Part shown: one piece after another, positions 27,838 through 35,926 of the stretch
How the letters are laid out: each line of letters begins with the position of its first letter
Numbering within the stretch: the stretch's first letter is position 1
Assembly (NCBI RefSeq): GCF_001421515.1
Contig: NZ_LMKM01000033.1
Location: 223,720-287,719, forward strand
Reading direction: 5' to 3'
From: Pedobacter sp. Leaf216
GTDB taxonomy: Bacteria > Bacteroidota > Bacteroidia > Sphingobacteriales > Sphingobacteriaceae
Length of the DNA: 64,000 bases
The notes under the pieces: generated by a model
Told to the model about the DNA's origin: nothing
What the model saw: the letters and a program-made list of their open reading frames with translations, nothing else
Databases searched by the model: none
Position numbers and translations under genes: made by a program

Positions 27838-27875
27838 AAGCCTCCCGATTTAAAAATCCGGGAGGCTTTTTTTAT
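27838..27875 (+). terminator. intrinsic terminator of atpDC
   Basis: AAGCCTCCCG and CGGGAGGCTT form the stem around an A/T loop, followed by seven T. It lies 24 nt after atpC. Confidence 0.9.
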
Positions 27876-28256
27876 ATAGGCTAATCAAATGCTTTATTCG
27901 GAAACCAGAATTAAAGCAAAAACATAATCAACTAAAATTGTTGATATATACTTAAATTTTCATCGGGATTTCAATTCCACATAGCAGCCAAAATTTTCAA
28001 CTTTTAGCACACTATACAGGGATTTAAGCAGAAAAATAGAAAATTTATAATGCAAGCATAATAAACATACCGTATACCGTTTTGATATCTGGTATAAGGC
28101 TATCGGCATTAAATAACTATTCGGACTCCAAATAAGAATAATATTCTGATAATACCTAATTACAAAGAATTAAGTATTGATTTCACTTTTTTATGATTTC
28201 TCTTGCATATTAATGAACCAAAAACTAAATTGGTTTTTGTAAACAATAAGGTAATA

Positions 28257-28391
28257 ATGATCATTCAAAACAACATAGTTTCTACATATACTACTGCTAA
28301 AGCAGCGGGTAATGTAGTGTTGTTACCTGTCATTTTACTTAACCTGCTACTCCTAAATATTTTAGCAGAAATGAAAACGGGCAGCTTATAA
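28257..28391 (+). CDS. branched-chain amino-acid leader peptide upstream of ilvE
   Basis: A 44-codon frame beginning MIIQNNIVSTYTT. It contains the run VVLLPVILLNLLLLNIL and ends EMKTGSL. Nineteen of 44 residues are Ile, Leu or Val. It is followed at once by a terminator and then ilvE. Ribosome stalling at the Leu/Val/Ile codons when charged tRNAs are scarce would let the last codons (28378-28387) pair with the left arm of the terminator and allow read-through. The frame is open further upstream to 28203, but the ATG at 28257 gives the usual short leader. The 380 bp before it (27876-28256) shows no gene. Confidence 0.75.
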   Translation: MIIQNNIVSTYTTAKAAGNVVLLPVILLNLLLLNILAEMKTGSL

Positions 28392-28450
28392 ATAGATTTT
28401 AAAAAACTAATATACTTAAAGCGTCCCGATACAAACGGGACGCTTTTTTT
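28378..28450 (+). terminator. transcription attenuator of ilvE
   Basis: The terminator stem is AAAGCGTCCCG (28418-28428) with CGGGACGCTTT (28436-28446) and a T-run to 28450. A competing pairing is visible: CGGGCAGCTT (28378-28387, in the final leader codons) against AAGCGTCCCG (28419-28428), four plus four base pairs around a 2x2 internal loop. The ilvE ATG is 120 nt downstream. Confidence 0.8.
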
Positions 28451-28569
28451 AAATAACAAAACACAGTATTATGAACCGGCCACGATTATTAAACCAAAAA
28501 GCACAATTGCAAGGCTTATTTAATCATGGTAAGATCCATCTGACTGATGACAAAATAATAAGATAACAG

Positions 28570-29460
28570 ATGAAATACTATAATTCTAATACGATTATTT
28601 ACCTTGATGGTGCTTTCGAAAAGGCTGTAAATAGCAGTACAGATCTTTACGGGCAGTCACTACATTACGGCTATGCTGCTTTTGAGGGTATTAGAGCCTA
28701 TAAAACACATAATGGCAACCGGATTTTCAAAGCTGCAGCACATTTCGACCGATTAGAGCGTTCGTGCCAGCTGGCAAACATTCCTTTTCCATGGAATAAA
28801 CAGGAACTAATTGCTGCAACCTATAAATTGCTTCAATTAAACAAGTTAAAAGATGCTTACATCCGTCCGCTGGTATTTTGCCACCCCAATATGAAATTAA
28901 ACGGGCCTAGTGGAGTTTCGATCATGATTTGTGCCTGGGAATGGGATGCTTACTCTGGCAATAAATTATTGAAGTTAACAGTTTCTGATTACGAAAGGCC
29001 AAATCCAAAATCAACTCCAATGGAAGCAAAGTTGAGTGGAAATTATGTTAATTCAATCCTCGCTACAACTGCTGCCAACATTAAAGGTTACGATGAAGCA
29101 CTCCTTTTGGATATGCATGGTTTTGTTGCCGAAGCATCGGGAGCAAATATTTTCCTCGAAAAAGATGGAAAACTTTATACCCCGTCGGCAGGAAATATTT
29201 TACCCGGCATTACACGTGCAACCGTAAAAGAACTTTGTACCGTGCTTGATATTGAATGTATTGAGAAAAAATTAACGGTAGAAGATCTTAAAAATGCAGA
29301 TAGTGCTTTCTTATGTGGCACCGCTACTGAAATTGCAGGCATTGCCTCGATTGATGACATTGTTTATCGCCCATTATGGAGAGAATCTATCGGTTATACC
29401 ATACAACGCGCTTATAAAAACCTGGTATTGGAAAAAGTAAATTACGAAGTGATTATATAG
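28570..29460 (+). CDS. ilvE: branched-chain amino-acid aminotransferase
   Basis: A 296-residue class IV PLP aminotransferase making Val, Leu and Ile from their 2-oxo acids. N-terminal YGQSLHYGYAAFEGIRAYKT is typical of IlvE. The PLP lysine lies in MEAKLSGNYVNSILA. EASGANIFLEKDGKLYTP and the GITRATV phosphate-binding turn follow, with CGTATEIAGIASID near the end. It is the first structural gene after the first attenuator. D-amino-acid transaminase or ADC lyase are less likely given the context. Confidence 0.95.
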   Translation: MKYYNSNTIIYLDGAFEKAVNSSTDLYGQSLHYGYAAFEGIRAYKTHNGNRIFKAAAHFDRLERSCQLANIPFPWNKQELIAATYKLLQLNKLKDAYIRPLVFCHPNMKLNGPSGVSIMICAWEWDAYSGNKLLKLTVSDYERPNPKSTPMEAKLSGNYVNSILATTAANIKGYDEALLLDMHGFVAEASGANIFLEKDGKLYTPSAGNILPGITRATVKELCTVLDIECIEKKLTVEDLKNADSAFLCGTATEIAGIASIDDIVYRPLWRESIGYTIQRAYKNLVLEKVNYEVII

Positions 29461-29582
29461 TGAGAAGCTACTGGCTAATGGTTAAATGGTTCATGCTCAA
29501 TGGCATATTAAGCTATGAGCCATCGACTAAAAAACCAGAAACCAAAAATAAACTTAAATAATAAAAAGCATCTACAAAGCAA

Positions 29583-30161
29583 ATGACTGAAGAGATCAAT
29601 CAACATTATCCAAAAGCTTACCAGCAAATCAGCGATGCAACAAAAGCATCAGGATTTGGTATGGCTTCTGATGTGTTGACATGCGCTTTACTCAGAACAC
29701 TTGCTGCCACTAAACCATCAGGCAAATTTTTAGAACTTGGAACCGGAACAGGTTTATCCACATCATGGATATTGGATGGTTTGGATCAGCAAAGCACACT
29801 TACTTCAATCGATAATGACACAAAATTTTTAGCCATCGCTGAAACCTTTTTAGGTGATGACAAACGCTTAACCTTGGTGGATACGGACGGTGCTGAATGG
29901 ATTAAAAATAATAAAGACAAAAAATTCGATTACATTTTTGCCGATACCTGGCATGGTAAATACCTGCTTTTAGATGAAGCTTTATCCATGCTGAACACCG
30001 GCGGATTTTATATTATTGATGATATGCTACCTCAACAAAACTGGCCTGAAGGACATCAGGAAAAAGCAGTTAAGTTGATTAAAGATTTAGAATCCAGAGA
30101 TGATTTGCTTTTAACAAAGCAGGTTTGGGCAACCGGGATTGTAATCGGAGTAAAAAAATAG
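29583..30161 (+). CDS. class I SAM-dependent methyltransferase, O-methyltransferase-like
   Basis: A 192-residue methyltransferase with motif I LELGTGTGLSTSWIL (about 52-66), an acidic ribose-binding position in TSIDNDTKF and motif II-like FDYIFADTWHGKYLLLDEAL. GGFYIIDDMLPQQNWPEGH resembles the metal/active-site segment of small O-methyltransferases. The substrate is unknown. It lies between ilvE and the second leader. The 120-bp gap before it carries an imperfect inverted element (GGTTCATGCTC / GAGCCATCGAC-like). It probably rides on the ilvE transcript without a pathway role. Confidence 0.85.
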   Translation: MTEEINQHYPKAYQQISDATKASGFGMASDVLTCALLRTLAATKPSGKFLELGTGTGLSTSWILDGLDQQSTLTSIDNDTKFLAIAETFLGDDKRLTLVDTDGAEWIKNNKDKKFDYIFADTWHGKYLLLDEALSMLNTGGFYIIDDMLPQQNWPEGHQEKAVKLIKDLESRDDLLLTKQVWATGIVIGVKK

Positions 30162-30181
30162 AGAAATACTTAAAATAGTTC

Positions 30182-30211
30182 TTTGCATCTTTTAAATAGT
30201 TAGTATGTTTG
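30182..30211 (+). promoter_or_regulatory. Bacteroidota promoter of the ilvD-leu operon
   Basis: -33 TTTG (30182-30185), an 18-nt spacer and -7 TATGTTTG (30204-30211), a perfect match to TTTG-N18-TAnnTTTG. Transcription would begin about 30217, leaving only about ten nt before the leader ATG. Confidence 0.75.
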
Positions 30212-30226
30212 TGATTCATCGAAAAC

Positions 30227-30304
30227 ATGAATATAAACACAAACATTATTAGCAACTTAATTATTGTCATTTCTCAAAAAAGAGGTGGAAACCGTTGCGT
30301 ATAA
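30227..30304 (+). CDS. branched-chain amino-acid leader peptide upstream of ilvD
   Basis: A 25-codon frame encoding MNINTNIISNLIIVISQKRG, then GNRCV. It has nine Ile/Leu/Val residues, eight of them within codons 3-15. It lies right after a consensus promoter and before a strong terminator. The codons for Arg-Gly-Gly (30281-30289) hold GAGGTGG, which can pair with the left arm of the terminator. A ribosome stalled on the Ile/Leu/Val codons would leave this segment free, and a ribosome at the stop codon would cover it. This is the layout of a classical attenuation leader. Confidence 0.8.
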   Translation: MNINTNIISNLIIVISQKRGGNRCV

Positions 30305-30356
30305 TATAAAAAATATACATACCGAAACCGCCTCCGAAACGAGGCGGTTTTTTTTT
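30282..30356 (+). terminator. transcription attenuator of ilvD
   Basis: The terminator stem is AAACCGCCTC (30325-30334) with GAGGCGGTTT (30341-30350) and a T-run to 30356. The competing antiterminator is GAGGTGG (30282-30288, inside the leader) with CCGCCTC (30328-30334), seven contiguous pairs including one G-U. ilvD begins 46 nt after the T-run. Confidence 0.85.
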
Positions 30357-30401
30357 GCCTCAAATTAACAACTAACAGAACCAGAATATACATTTTAAAC
30401 A

Positions 30402-32084
30402 ATGAGCGAATTAAACAAGTACAGTAAAACATTTACACAAGACCCTACACAACCGGCAGCACAAGCTATGCTTTATGGAATCGGATTAACTGATGCTGAT
30501 ATGGCTAAAGCGCAGGTCGGTATTGCTAGTATGGGTTACGATGGTAACACCTGCAATATGCACCTGAATGATCTTGCAAAAGATGTCAAAAAAGGGGTCT
30601 GGAACAATGATTTAGTGGGCTTGGTTTTTAATACCATTGGCGTAAGTGATGGCATGAGCAACGGTACTGATGGTATGCGTTACTCATTGGTAAGCCGCGA
30701 TGTAATTGCGGATAGCATTGAAACCATTTGCGGAGGCCAATATTATGACGGTGTTATCGCAATACCAGGATGCGATAAAAATATGCCCGGAGCCATTATG
30801 GCCATGGCACGCTTAGATCGCCCTTCGATTATGGTTTATGGTGGTACAATTGCCCCAGGCCATTACAAAGGTGAAGAATTGAACATTGTTTCTGCCTTCG
30901 AAGCTTTAGGACAAAAAATATGTGGCAATCTTTCTGAAGAAGATTTTCAAGGCATTATAAAACATACCTGCCCTGGTGCTGGTGCCTGCGGTGGCATGTA
31001 TACTGCAAATACTATGGCAGCAGCCATTGAGGCCTTAGGTATGAGTTTGCCCTACTCTTCTTCTAACCCTGCAGTAAGCGAAGAAAAAAAACAGGAATGT
31101 TTGGATGCAGGTCAATACATTAGGGTTTTATTGGAAAAAGATATCAAACCATCTGATATCATGACCAGGAAAGCATTTGAAAATGCAATCCGATCAATTA
31201 TTATTTTAGGTGGCAGTACAAACGCGGTATTACACTTTATCGCTATCGGTAAAGCCATTGGTGTAGAGGTTACTCAGGATGATTTCCAACGCATGAGTGA
31301 TGAAACTCCAGTTTTGGCTGATTTTAAACCAAGTGGAAAATTTTTAATGCAGGATTTGCATCAATATGGAGGTATCCCGGCGGTATTAAAATATTTATTA
31401 AATGAAGGTTTATTACATGGTGATTGCTTAACTGTTACCGGAAAAACCATGGCCGAAAATTTAGCTGATGTAAAATCGGTTATGGATTACGACCAAAAAA
31501 TTATTCAGAAATTAAGTGAACCAATTAAAGCAACAGGGCATTTACAGATTCTTTATGGAAACCTTGCTGAAAAAGGTTCTGTTGCAAAAATCAGCGGAAA
31601 AGAAGGAGAAAAATTTGAAGGCCCTGCACGGGTATTCGATGGTGAGCATGATTTAATTGCAGGAATTTCAAGCGGACGCGTTCAACCCGGAGATGTGATT
31701 GTAATTAAAAACTCAGGCCCTGTTGGCGCACCAGGTATGCCAGAGATGTTAAAACCAACCTCAGCAATTATTGGTGCTGGTTTAGGCAAATCTGTAGCTT
31801 TAATTACTGATGGCCGTTTCTCTGGTGGTACACATGGTTTCGTAGTTGGTCATATCACTCCCGAATCTTACAAAGGAGGCCTTATTGGCTTGGTAGAAGA
31901 TGAAGATAGAATCTTGATCGATGCAGTAAATAATATTATCCACCTAGAAGTAAGTGATGAAGTAATTGCTGAACGTAAAAGAAATTATGTGCAGCCCCCA
32001 TTAAAAGTAACAAAAGGTGTTTTATATAAATATGCTAAAACAGTTTCAGATGCAGCTAGTGGTTGCGTAACTGACGAAGACTAA
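30402..32084 (+). CDS. ilvD: dihydroxy-acid dehydratase
   Basis: A 560-residue IlvD/Edd-family dehydratase forming 2-oxo acids in Val and Ile synthesis with an Fe-S cluster. Cluster cysteines are in GNTCNMH, PGCDKNMPGA and HTCPGAGACGGMYTANTMA. The C-terminal substrate loop is DGRFSGGTHGFVVGHI. Full length for the family. First gene after the second attenuator and start of the long ilv-leu run. Confidence 0.98.
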   Translation: MSELNKYSKTFTQDPTQPAAQAMLYGIGLTDADMAKAQVGIASMGYDGNTCNMHLNDLAKDVKKGVWNNDLVGLVFNTIGVSDGMSNGTDGMRYSLVSRDVIADSIETICGGQYYDGVIAIPGCDKNMPGAIMAMARLDRPSIMVYGGTIAPGHYKGEELNIVSAFEALGQKICGNLSEEDFQGIIKHTCPGAGACGGMYTANTMAAAIEALGMSLPYSSSNPAVSEEKKQECLDAGQYIRVLLEKDIKPSDIMTRKAFENAIRSIIILGGSTNAVLHFIAIGKAIGVEVTQDDFQRMSDETPVLADFKPSGKFLMQDLHQYGGIPAVLKYLLNEGLLHGDCLTVTGKTMAENLADVKSVMDYDQKIIQKLSEPIKATGHLQILYGNLAEKGSVAKISGKEGEKFEGPARVFDGEHDLIAGISSGRVQPGDVIVIKNSGPVGAPGMPEMLKPTSAIIGAGLGKSVALITDGRFSGGTHGFVVGHITPESYKGGLIGLVEDEDRILIDAVNNIIHLEVSDEVIAERKRNYVQPPLKVTKGVLYKYAKTVSDAASGCVTDED

Positions 32085-32133
32085 AAATCAAAAAAATCAT
32101 CCCTGGATTAATTGATTACTAAAAGAAAAGATT

Positions 32134-32724
32134 ATGCAAATAATTAAAAGTATTCAGAATAGGATTTATGACATCCGGGGAGAAAGAGTAATGCTTGATT
32201 TTGATCTGGCATCGCTTTATGAAGTTGAAACCAAGGTGCTGAATCAGGCGGTGAAACGTAACGTAAAGCGTTTTCCAGAAGATTTTATGTTTCAGTTAAC
32301 TTCTGCTGAGTTTGAAGAGATAAAACTTCAGATTGATGCAAATAATCAGGGTACATCATCACAAATTGTGATAACAGGCAGCCCCAACTTGAAGTCACAA
32401 ATTGTGACTTCAAGTTGGGGAGGTACTCGAAAATTGCCTTATGCCTTTACAGAGCAAGGTGTTGCCATGTTGAGTGGCGTTTTGAAAAGTGACAAGGCAA
32501 TTAACATGAACATTGCCATTATGAGAGCCTTTGTAGATGTTCGGAAAATTTTGCTAAAGCAAAACAACCTTAACGAACAGCTAACAGAAATTAAAGAGCG
32601 CATTGGCGAACATGATGTTCAGCTTAAAGAGCTTTACGATGCAATGGAAAACTTAATAGACGAAAAAATCGCTCAATTGAAGTGGAACGACAGAGAAAGA
32701 ATTGGGTTTAAAATTAAAAAATAA
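32134..32724 (+). CDS. ORF6N domain protein within the ilv operon
   Basis: A 196-residue protein with the phage-type ORF6N DNA-binding domain at residues 5-100 (YDIRGERVMLDFDLASLYEVETKVLNQAVKRN region; RFPEDFMFQLT; LPYAFTEQGVAMLSGVL) and a C-terminal coiled coil. ORF6N proteins are frequent in Bacteroidota chromosomes outside phages; their role is unclear. Here it is inserted 50 bp after ilvD and 22 bp before ilvB with no other phage gene. Codons for about residues 76-97 contain two palindromes (32359-32420), one of them 39 bp and perfect. Confidence 0.9.
   Translation: MQIIKSIQNRIYDIRGERVMLDFDLASLYEVETKVLNQAVKRNVKRFPEDFMFQLTSAEFEEIKLQIDANNQGTSSQIVITGSPNLKSQIVTSSWGGTRKLPYAFTEQGVAMLSGVLKSDKAINMNIAIMRAFVDVRKILLKQNNLNEQLTEIKERIGEHDVQLKELYDAMENLIDEKIAQLKWNDRERIGFKIKK
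32359..32420. repeat. two palindromes inside the ORF6N gene
   Basis: ATCACAAATTGTGAT lies at 32359-32373. A perfect 39-bp inverted repeat (19-bp arms, one central base) covers 32382-32420, from CCCCAACTTGAAGTCACAA to TTGTGACTTCAAGTTGGGG. Both share the core TCACAAATTGTGA, so the segment looks like a duplicated palindromic unit read as SQIV...SQIV in the protein. Confidence 0.9.
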
Positions 32725-32745
32725 TAGAACCGCAAAAACATAACT

Positions 32746-34497
32746 ATGGAAACTGCACAAGATACAATACAACAAAGCGAGGCGAAAGCAGAAACCTCAA
32801 AAACCTTATTTAAAGGAACAGGGTCGCAGGTTTTGTTGAATGGATTAATTGAAGAAGGTGTTACCACCATTTTTGGTTATCCGGGTGGAGCAATCATGCC
32901 AATTTATGATGCTCTTTATGATTATGCCGATAAATTAGAACACATATTGGTTCGCCATGAGCAAGGAGGTATACATGCTGCTCAGGGTTTTGCAAGAGCA
33001 AGTGGCGAAGTTGGTGTTGTTTTCGCAACCAGCGGACCAGGCGCAACAAACCTGGTTACCGGTTTGGCCGATGCTCAGATAGACAGTACACCATTGGTTT
33101 GCATCACCGGACAGGTTTTTGCTCATTTATTGGGTACTGATGCATTTCAGGAAACCGATGTGATTAATATAACCACTCCGGTTACCAAATGGAATTACCA
33201 GGTTACTGATGCCAAAGAAATTCAGGAAGTATTGGCAAAAGCCTTTTACATTGCTAAAAGTGGCAGACCAGGCCCAGTATTAATCGATATTACTAAAAAT
33301 GCACAATTACAGTTAGAGGAATTTCCTGAATATGTAAAATGTAACCACATTCGCAGTTATCGCCCTAAACCTAAAGTTAGGATTGAATATATTGAGCAAG
33401 CAGCCGAATTAATCAACTCAGCTAAAAAACCATTCGTTTTATTTGGTCAAGGTGTGGTTTTAGGTAAAGCCGAAGAAGAATTTAAAGCATTTATTGAAAA
33501 AGCTGGTATTCCTGCCGCATGGACAATCATGGGCGAAGGTGCCATTCCAACTGCACACCCACTCAACGTAGGAATGTTGGGGATGCATGGAAATTACGGA
33601 CCAAATGTATTAACTAATGAATGTGATGTTTTAATTGCCATCGGTATGCGTTTTGATGACCGTGTAACTGGTCGATTGGATAAATATGCCAAACAAGCCA
33701 AAGTAATCCATTTAGATATCGATCCTGCTGAAATTGACAAGAATGTTAAAGCAGAAGTGGGCGTTTGGGGCGACTGTAAAGAAACCTTACCCCTACTAAC
33801 CAACCTGGTTAACGAAAATAAACACGAAGATTGGTTAGCCAAGTTCAGAGATTATAATCAACAGGAAATAGATCAGGTAATTACGCCAGAACTTTACCCT
33901 TCGGGTGATGAAATGACCATGGGCGAAGTTTTGCGCAACATTAACGAAATCTGTGGTGGTGATGCCATAATCGTTACCGATGTAGGTCAGCACCAAATGG
34001 TGGCCTGCCGTTACGCTAAATTTAACAATACCCGCAGCAACATTACATCTGGAGGTTTAGGCACAATGGGCTTTGGTTTACCGGCCGCAATTGGAGCCAA
34101 ATATGGCGCACCTGATAAAACTGTTATAGCCATTATCGGTGATGGTGGTTTCCAAATGACTCCTCAGGAATTGGGTACCATTATGCAGTTTGGCGCAGCA
34201 GTGAAAATTCTGATCTTGAACAACCGCTTTTTGGGTATGGTGCGTCAATGGCAACAGTTATTCCATGATAAACGCTATTCCTTCGTAAATATCACCAGTC
34301 CTGATTTTGTGGCTTTGGCTAAATCATATTATATCGAAGCAAACAAAGTTGATGAACGTGCAAACTTAAGACAAGCATTAGAAACGATGATTAACCATGA
34401 AGGTTCTTATTTATTAGAAGTAATGGTTGGAAGAGAAAATAATGTTTTTCCAATGGTTCCGCAAGGGATGAGTGTAAGCGAAATCAGGTTGAAGTAA
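32746..34497 (+). CDS. ilvB: acetolactate synthase large (catalytic) subunit
   Basis: A 583-residue thiamine-diphosphate enzyme forming acetolactate and acetohydroxybutyrate. YPGGAIMPIYDAL and RHEQGGIHAAQGFARASG hold the catalytic Glu. The FAD-binding middle domain includes MLGMHGNYGPNVL and FDDRVTGRL. The TPP motif runs from GDGGFQMTPQELGTI to NNRFLGMVRQWQQLF. Residues 1-24 are a polar extension before the domain proper. Its regulatory partner follows 75 bp later, after a short dispersed repeat. Confidence 0.97.
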   Translation: METAQDTIQQSEAKAETSKTLFKGTGSQVLLNGLIEEGVTTIFGYPGGAIMPIYDALYDYADKLEHILVRHEQGGIHAAQGFARASGEVGVVFATSGPGATNLVTGLADAQIDSTPLVCITGQVFAHLLGTDAFQETDVINITTPVTKWNYQVTDAKEIQEVLAKAFYIAKSGRPGPVLIDITKNAQLQLEEFPEYVKCNHIRSYRPKPKVRIEYIEQAAELINSAKKPFVLFGQGVVLGKAEEEFKAFIEKAGIPAAWTIMGEGAIPTAHPLNVGMLGMHGNYGPNVLTNECDVLIAIGMRFDDRVTGRLDKYAKQAKVIHLDIDPAEIDKNVKAEVGVWGDCKETLPLLTNLVNENKHEDWLAKFRDYNQQEIDQVITPELYPSGDEMTMGEVLRNINEICGGDAIIVTDVGQHQMVACRYAKFNNTRSNITSGGLGTMGFGLPAAIGAKYGAPDKTVIAIIGDGGFQMTPQELGTIMQFGAAVKILILNNRFLGMVRQWQQLFHDKRYSFVNITSPDFVALAKSYYIEANKVDERANLRQALETMINHEGSYLLEVMVGRENNVFPMVPQGMSVSEIRLK

Positions 34498-34572
34498 GCT
34501 GAAAGATTAAAGCGAAAATAGCATAAACAAAACCTTCGTGGCCTTTGTGCCTTGGTGGTAAAAATTTTGGAC

Positions 34573-35211
34573 ATGAGTACTGAAGATACATTAAAACACA
34601 CAATAGATCAAACCGATATCGACGGAAAGCAGGAATACACCATTACGGTATATGCCGAAAACCGCATTGGTTTATTAAACAGGATTGCAATTATTTTCTC
34701 TAAAAGAAAAATCAATATCGAAAGTTTGAACAGTTCCGCATCAGAAATTGAAGGGATACACCGTTTCAACATCGTCATCCATGAAGGTTACGAAGTAGTA
34801 AGAAAGCTGGCCCGTCAGATAGAAAAACAGATTGAAGTATTGAAAGTTTATTTCAACACGAACGAAGAAATTATATGGCAGGAACTGGCACTTTATAAGG
34901 TTTCTACAGATGAAATTGCTGAAAAAGTAACTGTTGAGCGTTTATTAAGGCAATATGGTGCCAGTGCGGTAGTGATCCGTAAAGATTATACTGTTTTTGC
35001 AGTAACCGGCCACCGTGAAGAAACTGATGCTTTGGTAAAAGCTTTAGAACCTTATGAATTAATTGAATTTGTAAGATCTGCAAGGGTAGCCATTATTAAA
35101 GATAGCGCAGGTTTCCACGAAAAATTAAAAGAATTTGAAGCCTTCGAACCTGGTGAAGAATTAGTAGAAAATGAGTTTTTAGAAAAAGGCGGCAAAATTT
35201 TCACCATGTAA
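34573..35211 (+). CDS. ilvN: acetolactate synthase small (regulatory) subunit
   Basis: About 212 residues. An N-terminal ACT domain (TITVYAENRIGLLNRIAIIF, NIESLNSSASE) binds the feedback inhibitor valine; a second domain (VTVERLLRQYGASAVVIRKDY) follows. It is longer than the enterobacterial IlvN/IlvH, as usual in this phylum. I chose the ATG at 34573. An upstream ATG at 34552 would begin inside a dispersed repeat whose CCTTCGTGGCCTTTGTGCC text recurs elsewhere. Confidence 0.93.
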   Translation: MSTEDTLKHTIDQTDIDGKQEYTITVYAENRIGLLNRIAIIFSKRKINIESLNSSASEIEGIHRFNIVIHEGYEVVRKLARQIEKQIEVLKVYFNTNEEIIWQELALYKVSTDEIAEKVTVERLLRQYGASAVVIRKDYTVFAVTGHREETDALVKALEPYELIEFVRSARVAIIKDSAGFHEKLKEFEAFEPGEELVENEFLEKGGKIFTM

Positions 35212-35342
35212 GCCGAAAACACACTGTTATTGCCTGAAGAAGTGACAAAATGAATCTTTTTGAATGTAAATCTTCAAGATTAAATCAAATTGATAGATAA
35301 CTTATCCTTACTAAACCGGGCAACGACAAAAATTAAAAGAGA

Positions 35343-35804
35343 ATGAACGAAGTATTTGATTTTATAATAAACTCACGCAAGGCCTTTATTCAATTGATTG
35401 ATGGCTTAACCAATGAAGAACTAAATAAAATTCCGGATGGCTTTAATAATAACATCATCTGGAATTTCGGGCACATTGTTGTAAGTACTCAAACCCTTTG
35501 TTACGTGCGTACAGGTATATTGGAAGATGCGGCTTCGGTAAAATTCAACGAGTATTATAAAAAAGATACCAAGCCAACTTATACCGTTACCGAAGAAGAA
35601 GTAGCAGAATTGAAAGGCATAGCCTTATCAAGCATTGAAAAAATAAAAGCAGATTATGCAGCAGGAAAATTCAGCAGCATTACTCCTTTTACAACAGCAA
35701 CCTATGGTGTACAATTGAATAGCATAGAAGAAGTTCTGATTACCACTGTTGGCCACGATAATGTACATCAGGGCTATGCATGGGCATTAAAAAAAATACT
35801 ATAA
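35343..35804 (+). CDS. DinB family protein
   Basis: A 153-residue four-helix-bundle DinB-like protein. Candidate metal ligands are the histidine in NFGHIVVSTQT (first helix pair) and two in TVGHDNVHQGYAWAL, the usual three-His pattern. Related proteins include thiol-dependent S-transferases and DNA-damage-inducible proteins of unknown activity. It lies between ilvN and ilvC, 131 bp after and 122 bp before, with no known role in amino-acid synthesis. Confidence 0.85.
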   Translation: MNEVFDFIINSRKAFIQLIDGLTNEELNKIPDGFNNNIIWNFGHIVVSTQTLCYVRTGILEDAASVKFNEYYKKDTKPTYTVTEEEVAELKGIALSSIEKIKADYAAGKFSSITPFTTATYGVQLNSIEEVLITTVGHDNVHQGYAWALKKIL

Positions 35805-35926
35805 GTGATGAAAGATGTGAAACTGATAATAAAAAAATCAGTGTAATCACGGCATCTGTGAAATCAAACCGAAGAAAAAAAGAATATATAACCTGATAAT
35901 TAAATAGAAATTAACCAATAAAAAAA

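Noticed and set aside
32134..32724. Prophage remnant
   Set aside because: A lone ORF6N gene without integrase, structural genes or attachment repeats. The ilv genes on both sides are intact.
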